DNA of 64,000 nucleotides from Saccharibacillus sp. O23 (lineage in GTDB: Bacteria; Bacillota; Bacilli; Paenibacillales; Paenibacillaceae), in assembly GCF_002205895.1 (NCBI RefSeq), contig NZ_NJDE01000016.1:1-64000 (forward strand). The letters run 5' to 3'. Below the pieces are notes generated by a model. It was not told the DNA's origin. It made no database searches and saw only the letters and a list, made by a program, of their open reading frames with translations. The stretch's first letter is position 1. Each line of letters starts with the position of its first letter. The position numbers and the translations under genes are program-made. Below, piece after piece: positions 53,035-62,441 of the stretch.

Positions 53035-53101
53035 ACTGTTTCGTATGCAAAGGCTTGGTTGGAAGTCTTCACTTCTCAACAACCTCTAAGTCCACGCACG
53101 A

Positions 53102-54607
53102 TCAATGCGGCAGCTTCTCCGCCTGCGCTTCTTTTTTGCCGCGGCGAACGTCGACGCGTTTGATGAACAAAGCGACGATCAAGCCGACGACGGCCATTCC
53201 GGCAGCCATCTTGAACGCTCCGCTTACGCCCACCGCCATCGCGTGGGACACGTAATCGGGATTCGCGATATCGCCCGGGTTGGCTTTCATGTACGCCGCT
53301 TGACGGGTCGTCAGCAAGCTGACCGCCAAAGCCGTGCCGATCGCGCCGGCTACCTGCTGAAGCGTGTTCATGATCGCCGTGCCGTCCGGATAATATTCCG
53401 GCGGCAGCTGGTTGAGTCCGTTCGTCTGCGCCGGCATCATGACCATCGAGATGCCGATCATCAGGAAGCTGTGCAGCAGGATGATGAACCAGACCGCCGA
53501 AGCCGTCGTGATGCCCGAGAAGAACCACAGCGTAACCGCCGCGATGATCAGGCCGAAGATCACGAGCCATTTCGGACCGTACTTGTCGAACAGTCGACCG
53601 GTGACCAGCGACATCGCGCCGTTGACCACTCCCCCCGGCAGCATGATCAAGCCGGTGGCGAAAGTCGTGAGCAGCAGGCCGCGCTGCAAGTACATCGGCA
53701 TAAGCAGCATCGAAGACAAGATGATCATCATGGAGATAAAGACCATCAGCAGGCCGAGCGTAAACATCGGGAATTTGAACACCCGAAGGTTGATGATCGG
53801 TTTCTCCATCTTGAGCTGCCGCCAGCTGAACAAGATCAATGCTACGACGCCGACCGCGATCGCGATAATGACGCGAGGGCTTTCCCAGCCGCCGCCCGCT
53901 TCGCCCGCGCCTTCTCCGGCGCTGCTGAAACCGAACACGATACCGCCGAAGCCGATCGTGGACAGCAGGATCGAAAAGATATCGAATTTGGGACGCGTCG
54001 TTTCCGAAATATTCTGCATATAGACCAGACCGAAGAGCAGCGCGAACACCAAGAACGGCAGGCTGATCCAGAAGATCCAGTTCCAAGTCAGATTCTGCAC
54101 GATCAGACCCGAGATCGTCGGTCCGACGGCCGGCGCGCTCATGATGATCAGGCCGATCAGACCCATCGCCGCTCCGCGTCGTTCCGGCGGAATGACGACC
54201 AGAATCGTGTTGAACAGCAGCGGAATCAACAGCGCCGTGCCGACGGCTTGAACGACCCGTCCGATCAGCAGCACTTCGAACACCGATGCCAGCGCCGCGA
54301 TCAGCGTGCCGGCGATCAGGAAGCTGAGCGCGGTCGTGAATAATTGACGCGTCGTGAATCGCTGCAGCAGCAGGCCCGATACCGGAACCAGAATGCCGAG
54401 CACGAGCAGATAACCGGTCGTCAGCCATTGAATGGTCGCCGGCGTAACGGAGAGATCCTGCATCAGCTGCGTCAGGGCGACGTTGAGCGCCGTTTCGCTG
54501 AACATGCCGATGAAGGCGCTGAGCAGCAGCGCCGTGAGGATCGGGATGACCTTTATGTTTTTGCCGGCCACTCCCGGATTTGCGTGACTTTGTGCGGATG
54601 CTTCCAC
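53102..54607 (-). CDS. DHA2-family multidrug MFS exporter (EmrB/QacA, LmrB-like)
   Basis: The 501-residue membrane protein has 14 hydrophobic helices and the DHA2 signatures: ETALNVALTQLMQDLSVTPATIQWLTTGYLL at the start, and GPTISGLIVQNLTWNWIFWISLPF (motif C and family motif). It should pump hydrophobic drugs out using the proton gradient. It follows the TetR gene on the same strand by 66 bases. B. subtilis lmrA-lmrB has the same order (TetR regulator, then DHA2 exporter). An AGGAGGGAC site is upstream. Confidence 0.94.
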   Translation of the reverse strand: MEASAQSHANPGVAGKNIKVIPILTALLLSAFIGMFSETALNVALTQLMQDLSVTPATIQWLTTGYLLVLGILVPVSGLLLQRFTTRQLFTTALSFLIAGTLIAALASVFEVLLIGRVVQAVGTALLIPLLFNTILVVIPPERRGAAMGLIGLIIMSAPAVGPTISGLIVQNLTWNWIFWISLPFLVFALLFGLVYMQNISETTRPKFDIFSILLSTIGFGGIVFGFSSAGEGAGEAGGGWESPRVIIAIAVGVVALILFSWRQLKMEKPIINLRVFKFPMFTLGLLMVFISMMIILSSMLLMPMYLQRGLLLTTFATGLIMLPGGVVNGAMSLVTGRLFDKYGPKWLVIFGLIIAAVTLWFFSGITTASAVWFIILLHSFLMIGISMVMMPAQTNGLNQLPPEYYPDGTAIMNTLQQVAGAIGTALAVSLLTTRQAAYMKANPGDIANPDYVSHAMAVGVSGAFKMAAGMAVVGLIVALFIKRVDVRRGKKEAQAEKLPH

Positions 54608-54673
54608 TCGTATGTCCCTCCTATGGAACTCTGTGTATTTATATCAACGCTTCCCGGTTCCCGCTGTAGACGG

Positions 54674-55258
54674 TTACGCTCGGGTATGCGAATTGATCAA
54701 TCTCGGGACATAGTCGGCGGCGGTGAGCAGCGGCGCGACGTCTTCGGTGGTGGTCGCCACGATCAGCGTGCCTTCCATCATCGTGATCAGCAGAAGGCTG
54801 AGCGAGTCCGCTTCTTGGCGCGGGACCCCGTCCAATACCATTTTGTCGGCCAACACCTGCTGCCAACTGCGGAAGACGTCGGTGCAGGCTTGACGCAGAG
54901 GGTTGCTGATGCAGGACGTTTCGGCCGCGGCCCAGAAACTGAACGGCATGAAGTTCTTGAAGTTCTGCTGCTTCATCTCTTCCGCCAATTCGAGCATCAT
55001 CTTCGGCAGCACTTCGCTTACCGGGCCTTCTCCGCTGAGTTTGTTCCAGAACATATCCGCGACGTCTTTGCCGATTCGCCGGATGCATTCGAGCGCCAAT
55101 TCTTCTTTGCCTCCTTGAAAGTAATAATACAAGGAACCTTTCGGCGCTTCGCTTTCTTTGATGATCTGGTTAAGCCCGGTGGCATGATAGCCCTGCGTAA
55201 AAAAGAGCCGTCCTGCCGTATCGAGAATGTTCTCCCGGGTATTTTTTTTCATGGACAA
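54674..55258 (-). CDS. TetR-family repressor (LmrA/YxaF-like)
   Basis: The 194-residue regulator has a TetR helix-turn-helix (about 8-55; LNQIIKESEAPKGSLYYYFQGGKEELA), nearly the same wording as B. subtilis LmrA. The C-terminal ligand domain has ETSCISNPLRQACTDVFRSWQQVL. LmrA represses itself and an exporter and is released by drugs such as lincomycin or by flavonoids. The same is likely here for the exporter downstream. A TTG at 55258, seven bases after GGGGTG, fits better than the ATG at 55252. Confidence 0.9.
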   Translation of the reverse strand: MSMKKNTRENILDTAGRLFFTQGYHATGLNQIIKESEAPKGSLYYYFQGGKEELALECIRRIGKDVADMFWNKLSGEGPVSEVLPKMMLELAEEMKQQNFKNFMPFSFWAAAETSCISNPLRQACTDVFRSWQQVLADKMVLDGVPRQEADSLSLLLITMMEGTLIVATTTEDVAPLLTAADYVPRLINSHTRA

Positions 55259-55275
55259 TATTTTTCACCCCACGA

Positions 55276-55298
55276 ATTATAACAATCGGTCTATATAA
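55276..55298 (-). promoter_or_regulatory. Possible TetR operator upstream of the lmrA-like gene
   Basis: On the minus strand TATAGACCGATTGTTATAAT lies 20 bases before the TTG start. The ATAGACC half resembles operators that I recall for LmrA/YxaF-type repressors. Dyad symmetry is weak, so this is tentative. Confidence 0.35.
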
Positions 55299-55369
55299 AT
55301 AAAACAAAAGTTTTAAACGAAGTCAATGCCTTTTCAGAAATTTTACGTAAGTCAGGATTTGCATAAAAA

Positions 55370-55401
55370 AACGGACAAAGCTTGTTTTCAAGCTTTGTCC
55401 G
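55370..55401 (-). terminator. Terminator of pepF
   Basis: CGGACAAAGCTTG pairs perfectly with CAAGCTTTGTCCG around a 4-base loop. On the minus strand a run of seven T follows. Confidence 0.92.
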
Positions 55402-55439
55402 CCGCAATCGACTCGGCTCGGCGGCCGGATCGAACTCTC

Positions 55440-57254
55440 TTACTGCGCTTCTTCTTCGAACAATTCATGCAGATCGTCGATCAACGACCCTACGTAACTC
55501 ACCGCGCTGCGGATCGTCGCCGGATCGGACATATCGACGCCGGCCATCTTGGCCAATTCCAGAGGCGTCTTGGAACCGCCCGCTTTGAGCGTCTCCAGCC
55601 AACGGTCGATCGCGGGTTGTCCTTCTTCGCGAATGATCTGCATCATCGCCGTGGACAGCGTAAGCCCCGCCGAATACGTATACGGATACAGTCCCATGTA
55701 ATAATGCGGCTGTCTCATCCAAGTCAGCTTGGCGTCTTCGGTCATTTCGAGCGCGTCGCCCCAGAAGCCGGAGATCACGTCGCCTTTGAGATCGCTCAAA
55801 ACTTTGGCCGTCAGCGGCTGATCGTTCATCGCGCGCGCATACACGCGGCGCTGAAGTTCGCCTTCCAGCAGATGCGTCACGAAATTATGGTAATAGGTGT
55901 TGAGCAGCTGCATGATCACCCAGCGGCGCAGGCGTTTGTCGTCGGAACCGGATCGCAGATGTTCGGCCAGCAGCAGTTCGTTCATCGTAGACGGCGCTTC
56001 GATGAAATACAGCGAAGGCCGGGCATTGATCATCCGCTGGTTGCGCGCCGCGAGCATCAGATGGCCGGCATGTCCCACTTCGTGCGCCAACGTGAACGCG
56101 CCGCGCATATTGTCGGACCACGACATCAGGATGTACGAATGCACGCCGTAGATCGACGAACAGAACGCTCCCGTCGATTTGCCGATATTGGTGCCGTGAT
56201 CGACCCAACGTTGCGTAAACGCCGCTTCGACGATCTCGCCGTATTCTTCGCCCAGCACGCCGAGCGCGCTTTGCACCGTTTTGCAGGCTTCTTCGTACGA
56301 AATCGAAGGACTGTAATCCGGATCGAGAGGCGCTTTGAGATCGCAGAAATACATCTTGTCGAGGCCCAAGATCTTTTTCTTCAATTCGGCATACCGGCGC
56401 ATATGCGGAGCCAACTCTTCTTGGATGGTATCCAGAATCGCCCCGTACATCTCTTCCGTCACCTGCTGCGGCTCCAGCAGCATCTGCGTGACCGAATCGT
56501 AACCGCGCAGGCGGGAGAGCACGACCTGCTGCTTCACTTCCGTCGCGTACGTCTCGGCAAACGTGTTGCGATAAGCGTACAGTCCTTTGCTGAACGAAGC
56601 GAACGAGCTGCGGCGCAGTTCGGTGTTCGCGCTCATCTCGTAATCGGTTTCGAAGGAAGCGAACGACACCGGATAACGGCGGCCTTCGACTTCTACGCTT
56701 TCGAACGTCATGTCGGCCAGTTTGCCGCGCAGATAAGTGCGGTAAGGCGCGCCGCGCACTTCGGACATGGAAGCCAGCAGCTGCTCGGTCTCCGGCGACA
56801 AACGATGCGGTTTCTGCGCGAGCAGACGCTTCAGACTGCGCTCGAAGTCCGCAAGCCCCGGTTCTTCTTGCAGATAGCGTTCGATCGTGCCGTCTTCGAG
56901 CGCAAGGATCTCCGAATCGATAAACGTGAACTGGGCGAACAATCGAGTCATGGCATCGCCCGAACGAGCCGCGCGCGCCTGATTGTCCGGGTTCGTGCTA
57001 TCTTCGGTCTGGCGCAGGTGGGCATAAGCGCCTACCTTCGTCGCCCGCTCGCTCACGGCCTCCCGCGCGTTCAGGCAGTCGAGCAGGGTCGCGGCGCTCT
57101 CGCCCAATCGTCCTCGGAACCGCGTGACTTCTTCCGCGCTCGCGGCGACAAGCTCCAATTCTCGGTTCCATTCTTCTTCGGACAAAAACAGATGCTCCAG
57201 ATTCCAAGTCGAAGACTCGGGAACCTCCGAACGCATCAACGCTTTCTCGCTCAT
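55440..57254 (-). CDS. pepF: Oligoendopeptidase F, M3B family
   Basis: The 604-residue cytoplasmic zinc peptidase has the zinc site HEVGH (391-395) in FTLAHEVGHAGHL, with the third ligand Glu in IEAPSTMNELLLAEHL. N-terminal WNLEHLFLSEEEWNRELE and C-terminal GLYPYTYSAGLTLSTAMM are typical PepF blocks. It cuts peptides of roughly 7-17 residues. It is the canonical PepF of the window; the two genes at 32.8-36.3 kb are a different M3 subgroup. Length (about 600) is standard. A perfect terminator follows. Confidence 0.95.
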   Translation of the reverse strand: MSEKALMRSEVPESSTWNLEHLFLSEEEWNRELELVAASAEEVTRFRGRLGESAATLLDCLNAREAVSERATKVGAYAHLRQTEDSTNPDNQARAARSGDAMTRLFAQFTFIDSEILALEDGTIERYLQEEPGLADFERSLKRLLAQKPHRLSPETEQLLASMSEVRGAPYRTYLRGKLADMTFESVEVEGRRYPVSFASFETDYEMSANTELRRSSFASFSKGLYAYRNTFAETYATEVKQQVVLSRLRGYDSVTQMLLEPQQVTEEMYGAILDTIQEELAPHMRRYAELKKKILGLDKMYFCDLKAPLDPDYSPSISYEEACKTVQSALGVLGEEYGEIVEAAFTQRWVDHGTNIGKSTGAFCSSIYGVHSYILMSWSDNMRGAFTLAHEVGHAGHLMLAARNQRMINARPSLYFIEAPSTMNELLLAEHLRSGSDDKRLRRWVIMQLLNTYYHNFVTHLLEGELQRRVYARAMNDQPLTAKVLSDLKGDVISGFWGDALEMTEDAKLTWMRQPHYYMGLYPYTYSAGLTLSTAMMQIIREEGQPAIDRWLETLKAGGSKTPLELAKMAGVDMSDPATIRSAVSYVGSLIDDLHELFEEEAQ

Positions 57255-57405
57255 TTGCTACACTCCCATCCTCGAATAAAGCGCGGGTCGCGGCGAAGAA
57301 ACGCAAACTCGCCCGATTCCGCGCCGATTTCAACCCCCCTTTTTCGCGGGGCTCCGCTTTTTATTCTACCGTTCCCGCCGAAACGTTGCAAAATGCCATG
57401 TTCCG

Positions 57406-59331
57406 TCAGCTTTGCGGCTCGCTGCCGGAGACCCGCTTCCCGCCGACGTACAAGACCGAACGGTCCGTTTTGCCGAATTGCAGTTGGCCGGCCCGATACG
57501 AATAATCGCCGCTTTCTTCGTAAGGGCTCCAATCGCTTTTATGAATGCGGGATTGAATCTCTCCGCTTTCTCCGCCTGCCGGAACGGTGCCTCCGGAAAA
57601 GCGGATCTCCACGTAATCCGCAGCGCCTTCGGGAGCGCCCGGCGTTCGGCCGAAGGTCGCCTTGACGTTCGAAGCGCCGATCTGCGCCCAATCGCAGAAG
57701 TAATTCTGGGCGACGCCGCCTTCGTTCGTGTAATAGTAGCGAATCGCGACGTTGTTGAGATCGAGCGGCGAACTTCCTTCGTTTCGAATATTGAAAACAG
57801 GCCGCAGCGCGTTATCCGAAGGGTTATCGTCGAGAATCCGGTACAGCAGCGTCAGATCGCCCGATCCGCCAGAAGGCGGGGTTCCCGGGCTGCCCGACGT
57901 CCCTCCGCCCGAGGCCGCAGGGTTGGCCGCGACTTCCTTCGAATCCGGACCTGCGCCTTTGGCGTTCGCCGCGGCGACTTTGTATCGATAACTTTTTCCG
58001 TTCTCCGCCGTCGAATCGGTAAACGCCGCTTGTTTGACGCCCTGCTTAAGCACGCTGTAGGTTCCGCCGCCGAGCGCTCTTTTTACCGTATAGCTGTCCG
58101 CGCCGGATACGGCGGTCCATTGCAGATCGACCTTTGCGCTGCCCGCTTTCGCCGTCAGTCCTTGCACCTGCCCCGGTACGGTCGACGGAGACGTCGCGCC
58201 GCCCGAACCCGAAGTACCGGCTCTCATGCGCTCGCGCACGAATTTGCCGGACTCGCTCAATTCGCTTGCCGTCCACCCTCCGTTCTTGCTCGCTCCCGGA
58301 CGCAAAGCGGCGGAAGCTTCCTGCTTGTCGGCGAGCGACCAATTGACCCAACTGATGCCCCGTTTATCGAGGAAATCGGTCCATTCCCGGGAAGGCGTCA
58401 GATAAGGCCCCCCGTTGCCCGAAGCGTCGCTGGTTCCCCATTCGCTGACGAATACGGCCAACCCTTTCGCGGAAGCGGCGTCGATCCGCTCGCGCAGCCA
58501 AGCTCCGTGCGTGCCGGCATAGAAATGCACCGCATACAGCACGTTCGGATCATCCAGCGGGGAAGCGGCGGCATCCTGCACGTCTTGGCTCCATGTGCCG
58601 GTACCGACGATGATCGGGTTGTCCGGATCTTCCGCCCGGATGGCGGCGATCACTTCTTTGGCGTACGGTTTGATCTGGTTGTTCCAATTCACGTTTCCGT
58701 TCGGCTCGTTGGCGATCTCGTAGATGACGTTCGGCGTATCGCCGTACGTCTGCGCCATCTCTTTGAAAAAAGCTTTCGACTGCGTTTTGTACGTATTCGG
58801 ATCGCCGTCGGACAAAATATGCCAATCCACGATCACGTATACGCCCAATTCGATCGCCGCGTCTACCGCTTCTTTCACTTTCTTTTTCAAATCGGGGTTC
58901 GAAATGTATCCGCCTTCGCCGGTATACATCGCCACGCGGAAAACGTTCATGTTCCAATCGTCGCGAAGCCACTTCATGCTTTCTTTGTTGACGTAATCGC
59001 CGTACCATTGAATGCCGTGCGAACTGATGCCTTTGAGCTGGACGGGCTTGCCCGAAGAATCCGTCAGTTTGCCGTTCTTGATCGATAGCTGCCCGTGCAT
59101 GCCGACGAACGAAGAAGCCGCGGCGGCTTTGCCGGTACGAACGGAAGAAGCGGCGAGCGCTTTGGGCAGCGCCGCCGACTTCGACGTTTCCGATGCCCTG
59201 CCGTTTTCGGTTCCCTGCGAAGCTTGCGCGGACATCCCGCCGCCTCCCGGGCCTGCGCACGCGGCAAGCAAGACCGTCAGCAGAACGGCAGACAGCGAGA
59301 ACGCCTTTTTGCGGAATTTTTTCGATCGCAT
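57406..59331 (-). CDS. Lipoprotein-anchored GH5 endoglucanase with FN3 and CBM3
   Basis: The 641-residue enzyme has a lipobox ending LLAAC (Cys25), so it is likely attached to the membrane rather than freely secreted. A GH5 (subfamily 2-like) barrel (about 80-370) follows, with acid/base Glu209 in IANEPNGN and nucleophile Glu297 in VSEWGTSD. One fibronectin type III domain (about 385-475) and a family 3 cellulose-binding module (about 490-640, [23 protein letters not shown]) complete it. It should cut beta-1,4-glucan at the cell surface. It is transcribed alone. A Ser/Gly/Pro-rich linker joins the modules. Confidence 0.93.
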   Translation of the reverse strand: MRSKKFRKKAFSLSAVLLTVLLAACAGPGGGGMSAQASQGTENGRASETSKSAALPKALAASSVRTGKAAAASSFVGMHGQLSIKNGKLTDSSGKPVQLKGISSHGIQWYGDYVNKESMKWLRDDWNMNVFRVAMYTGEGGYISNPDLKKKVKEAVDAAIELGVYVIVDWHILSDGDPNTYKTQSKAFFKEMAQTYGDTPNVIYEIANEPNGNVNWNNQIKPYAKEVIAAIRAEDPDNPIIVGTGTWSQDVQDAAASPLDDPNVLYAVHFYAGTHGAWLRERIDAASAKGLAVFVSEWGTSDASGNGGPYLTPSREWTDFLDKRGISWVNWSLADKQEASAALRPGASKNGGWTASELSESGKFVRERMRAGTSGSGGATSPSTVPGQVQGLTAKAGSAKVDLQWTAVSGADSYTVKRALGGGTYSVLKQGVKQAAFTDSTAENGKSYRYKVAAANAKGAGPDSKEVAANPAASGGGTSGSPGTPPSGGSGDLTLLYRILDDNPSDNALRPVFNIRNEGSSPLDLNNVAIRYYYTNEGGVAQNYFCDWAQIGASNVKATFGRTPGAPEGAADYVEIRFSGGTVPAGGESGEIQSRIHKSDWSPYEESGDYSYRAGQLQFGKTDRSVLYVGGKRVSGSEPQS

Positions 59332-59424
59332 CTATTTTCCTCCTTTGATGTCGTCGTATTGGCTCTCTTATCCATTACCCGGTCTGTTCGCCGGAACCCT
59401 CTAAATATCCATATTAATGGAAAA

Positions 59425-59452
59425 AGGCCCGTTCTCCCAGTGAGAACGGACC
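59425..59452 (-). terminator. Terminator of the MFS transporter gene
   Basis: GGCCCGTTCTC and GAGAACGGACC pair with one mismatch. On the minus strand a run of five T follows, about 36 bases beyond the stop. Confidence 0.8.
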
Positions 59453-59487
59453 TAATCGAATCTTCATTTTTCCTGCAAATCCGAAAA

Positions 59488-60714
59488 TCAGCCTGCCAAC
59501 TCTGTGCCTTTGGTCTCTTTGCCGAGGAACGCGACGGCGGCCGCGCCGATCAGGATCATGACGCAGAACATGGCGAAGATGGCGGTGATCGCTACGCCTT
59601 GCGAGATCAGCCAGCCGACCAAGAACGGAGCGATAATTCCGCCGATCCGGCCGAACGAAGCGGCAAGGCCGGCTCCAGTGGTCCGGATGCTCGTCGGATA
59701 ATGCTCCGGCGTGTACGCGTACAAGCCGCCCCAAGCGCCGAGATTGAAGAACGACAAGCAGATGCCGGCCGCGATCAGCGACGCCGTCGTGTCGGCAAGT
59801 CCGAACCAGATCGCGCTCGCGGCGGTGAGGATCAGATACACGACCAACACGAACTTTCGGCCGAATTTCTCGATGAAATAAGCGGCGGTGAAATAACCCG
59901 GCAGCTGCGCCAACGTCATGATCAGCACGTATTCGAAACTTTTGGTCAAGCTGTAGTCTTTGTAGACCATAACCTGCGGCAGCCAGAGGAACATGCCGTA
60001 GTAGGAGAAGACGACCGTGAACCAGAGAATCCACAGCATGATCGTCGTTTTGCGATACTGCGGCGCCCAGACTTGAGCGAACCGTTCGCGCAGCGACACT
60101 TTCGCGATCTTGCCTTTCTGCGACAGGAAGCGCGGCGAATCGTCGATCTTGCGTCTCAGGTACAGCGCATACAGAGCAGGCAGCGCGCCGAGCGCGAACG
60201 CGATGCGCCAGCCGGATTCGAAATGCGGAATGATGAAATACGCGATGATCGCGGCGGCGATCCATCCTCCCGCCCAGAAACTTTCGAGCAGCACGACCGT
60301 CCGGCCGCGTTCGTTGGCGGGCACGGATTCCGATACGAGGGTCGAAGCGACCGGCAGTTCTCCGCCCAGACCGAAACCGCCGATAAAACGAAGAATCAGC
60401 AGCATGACGAACCCGGTTGCGACGGCGGACAATCCGCTCGCGAGCGAGAAGATCAGCAGCGTCCAGAGCAGTACCGATTTGCGGCCGAAACGGTCCGCGA
60501 GAATTCCCGCGCAGGCGGCGCCGAGCGCCATGCCTACCGAGTTGATTGCCGTGAGCACGCCCAATTCCTGCGGTTTGAGCAGCCATTCTTTGGCGAGCGC
60601 GGCCGCTACGAACGAGATCAGCGCCACGTCCATCGCGTCGAAGAACCAGCTCATTCCGACACTTGCCAGCAAACTTCTCCGTTTGGGTTTGCTGAGCGTT
60701 TTTGCGTTTTCCAT
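59488..60714 (-). CDS. MFS transporter, metabolite:H+ symporter type
   Basis: The 408-residue membrane protein has 12 hydrophobic helices and the sugar-porter/AAHS-type motifs: GILADRFGRKSVLLWTLLIF (loop 2-3), ILRFIGGFGLGGELPVASTLVSE, and PEHYPTSIRTTGAGLAASFGRIGGI (loop 10-11). These features point to uptake of an organic acid or sugar-like compound, not drug export. ATG at 60714 with GGGGAG seven bases upstream is preferred to the ATG at 60729, which touches its site. The 361-base gap upstream (60715-61075) holds no gene that I can support. Confidence 0.88.
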   Translation of the reverse strand: MENAKTLSKPKRRSLLASVGMSWFFDAMDVALISFVAAALAKEWLLKPQELGVLTAINSVGMALGAACAGILADRFGRKSVLLWTLLIFSLASGLSAVATGFVMLLILRFIGGFGLGGELPVASTLVSESVPANERGRTVVLLESFWAGGWIAAAIIAYFIIPHFESGWRIAFALGALPALYALYLRRKIDDSPRFLSQKGKIAKVSLRERFAQVWAPQYRKTTIMLWILWFTVVFSYYGMFLWLPQVMVYKDYSLTKSFEYVLIMTLAQLPGYFTAAYFIEKFGRKFVLVVYLILTAASAIWFGLADTTASLIAAGICLSFFNLGAWGGLYAYTPEHYPTSIRTTGAGLAASFGRIGGIIAPFLVGWLISQGVAITAIFAMFCVMILIGAAAVAFLGKETKGTELAG

Positions 60715-61003
60715 TCTTTTTCTCCCCATTTCCTCTTGGTGGGCGCGGCCTTCGGTCGATCAAGTTCTTCTAGGAACTTGCTGTCCCCGAGACTGGCATG
60801 GAAGGAAGTCGTTCGTTCGCTAAGAAAGGTCCGTTTCACGCTCTTTATCGTTCAAAGTTTGTGAATTTGCACGCAATCCTGACGAAACGACCGGACGTTC
60901 TCCCCACGCGCGCGCCGGGATCTCTTTCGAGTCTGTTTCACAGTCTATCTGTTCTGCGCTCACATGTAAAGACACCTGTAAAGAAATATTTTAAAAGATA
61001 TGA

Positions 61004-61039
61004 AAAATGCTTCTCGTTCGCGGGAACGAAAAGCATTCG
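61004..61039 (-). terminator. Hairpin downstream of the small membrane protein gene
   Basis: AATGCTTCTCGTTC pairs with GAACGAAAAGCATT with a small bulge. TTTTTC follows on the minus strand. Confidence 0.65.
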
Positions 61040-61075
61040 GGGGTAAATCTTTTTCGACTGCGCCTTGTACGATCT

Positions 61076-61234
61076 TCAGATCTTACGGCGCACTACCGAA
61101 GACGCCAAGACGATCCCCGCGCCCGCGTACAGCACCGCTTGCACATAGTCCGGGTACAAGAAAGACCGTACTCCGGCCGCCTCGAACAGAATGACCAGCA
61201 GCGCACATCCCGCAATTTTGACCTTTGATGACAT
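61076..61234 (-). CDS. Small membrane protein, 52 residues
   Basis: An ATG at 61234 with GGAGGCG six bases upstream opens a 52-codon frame ending TGA at 61076. The product starts MSSKVKIAGCALLVILFEA and has two hydrophobic helices (about 6-20 and 31-46) split by a short loop with Arg/Pro/Asp, then a basic end (VVRRKI). It is typical of small two-helix membrane proteins of unknown role. The ribosome site, the helices and a downstream hairpin argue that it is real. Confidence 0.65.
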   Translation of the reverse strand: MSSKVKIAGCALLVILFEAAGVRSFLYPDYVQAVLYAGAGIVLASSVVRRKI

Positions 61235-61357
61235 TGTCTACGCCTCCAGTCACTCGGGTTGAATCCTTACCGATTTGACTATATAAGAAATCAAATAAGC
61301 TGTAAATCCTAATTTTTGATTACCCGATTTGAAAGCGTTTAATCAGTTGAACAAATA

Positions 61358-61394
61358 AAGAATCGGCCGAGCGTTCGCTCGACCGATTCGTTCG
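61358..61394 (-). terminator. Terminator of the secreted hypothetical protein gene
   Basis: GAATCGGCCGAGCG pairs with CGCTCGACCGATTC-type arm around TTCG, a very stable loop. On the minus strand a T-rich stretch follows. Confidence 0.85.
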
Positions 61395-61408
61395 AAAAAC
61401 GTATTTGT

Positions 61409-61984
61409 TTAAGGGATGTACTGCTGCACGATCTTGACGATCTCGCCGTTCTTGACCGTGATATGGTAAGGGAACGCGCTCAGATCCAGCAGGCCCATCG
61501 GGTTATTGTATTGCGCATCGAATTTGTCCAGGCTCATCGGTTCGTTCCAGTTGATCTGAACGTCTTCGTAGTTGCCCGTGTGGTCGTAGATTTGCATCAG
61601 GACTTCGGCCGATTTGGCGACCGGCATTTTCACTTCGGTCGTATCGTTGTTCACGATGTAATAACCGTCCGGCGCGCCGCCGAGTTCTTCTTCGGCATCC
61701 GGGTTATCTTTCAAGAACAGCTTGTCCGCTTCTTCTCCGGTGTACCAGCCGATGCGGTCGGTCTCGAGTTGAAGTCCGCCGTTACCGTCTTTCTCTACCG
61801 AGTTGATGAATACTGTATATGTTTGTTCCGGCGCTTCAGTGGAAGTCTCGGGGCTTTGCGTCGTCGTCTGTTCCGCCGGAGCCGCAGCAGCCGGAGTCAT
61901 GCCGCCCGAGAGCGGGAAATATCCGAATCCGATCACAAAAGCGAGGAGCCCCGTACCGATCATACCGATTGTTGTTTTTTTCAT
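61409..61984 (-). CDS. Secreted hypothetical protein
   Basis: The 191-residue product has a signal peptide (about 1-35, MKKTTIGMIGTGLLAFVIGF then PAAAAPAE) and a Thr/Glu-rich linker. A domain of about 130 residues (TYTVFINSVEKDGNGGLQLETDRIGWYTGEEA ... PYHITVKNGEIVKIVQQYIP) shows strands but no motif that I know. It is exported, possibly cell-wall associated. GAAAGGGGAGAAC lies just before the ATG. The family is not recognised. Confidence 0.8.
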   Translation of the reverse strand: MKKTTIGMIGTGLLAFVIGFGYFPLSGGMTPAAAAPAEQTTTQSPETSTEAPEQTYTVFINSVEKDGNGGLQLETDRIGWYTGEEADKLFLKDNPDAEEELGGAPDGYYIVNNDTTEVKMPVAKSAEVLMQIYDHTGNYEDVQINWNEPMSLDKFDAQYNNPMGLLDLSAFPYHITVKNGEIVKIVQQYIP

Positions 61985-62190
61985 TGTTGTTCTCCCCTTT
62001 CAGAGGTCACTAGGTGCAAGTTTTCGGTAACCTTCATTACCCGAAAGCTAGCTTGCACAAACTGTTTTTAAGAATTTCCTTGGTATGTTTCCATTATAGG
62101 ACCTGGTCATAAATAATGGATGTCGATTCGATAAAGAAGTTCTTACAAATTTGATTTTTTTGAAAGGGGATACAAGGGAGTAGGCGAAAA

Positions 62191-62440
62191 TCTTGTACTT
62201 CGACATTTTGCAAAACGGATTGAAGCCGCTCACGGGATACAAAAAGAAGCCGGTTAAAGCGTCCGGCTTCTTTTTCCTTGATTAGAAATCGCTAGTATTG
62301 AAGTTTTGCAAAAGTCTTATACTCCGGTATTTCGCAAAACTCGATTAGAATCGCTCCCGGGAAACGAAAAGAGACGGATAGAACCGCTCCGTCTCTTTTC
62401 CTCTTAATAAAAGTCGCGAAATTTGTGATTTTGCGAAAAC
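62191..62440. repeat. Tandem ~124-bp repeat, two diverged units each with a terminator-like hairpin
   Basis: Unit A (62191-62314) and unit B (62315-62440) both start TCTT(G/A)TACT, share TTGCAAAAC/TCGCAAAAC, GATT(G/A)AA and CGGGA(T/A)AC. Each carries a hairpin with a T-run: AGAAGCCGG/CCGGCTTCT at 62245-62271 and AGAGACGGA/TCCGTCTCT at 62370-62396. The stem sequences differ, but the position is kept. The rest of the 457-base gap (61985-62190) shows nothing. Confidence 0.6.
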
Positions 62441-62441
62441 C

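Noticed and set aside
55326-57665. 779-codon open frame on the plus strand
   Set aside because: Antisense of pepF and running into the end of the GH5 gene; no start signal and no recognisable domain.
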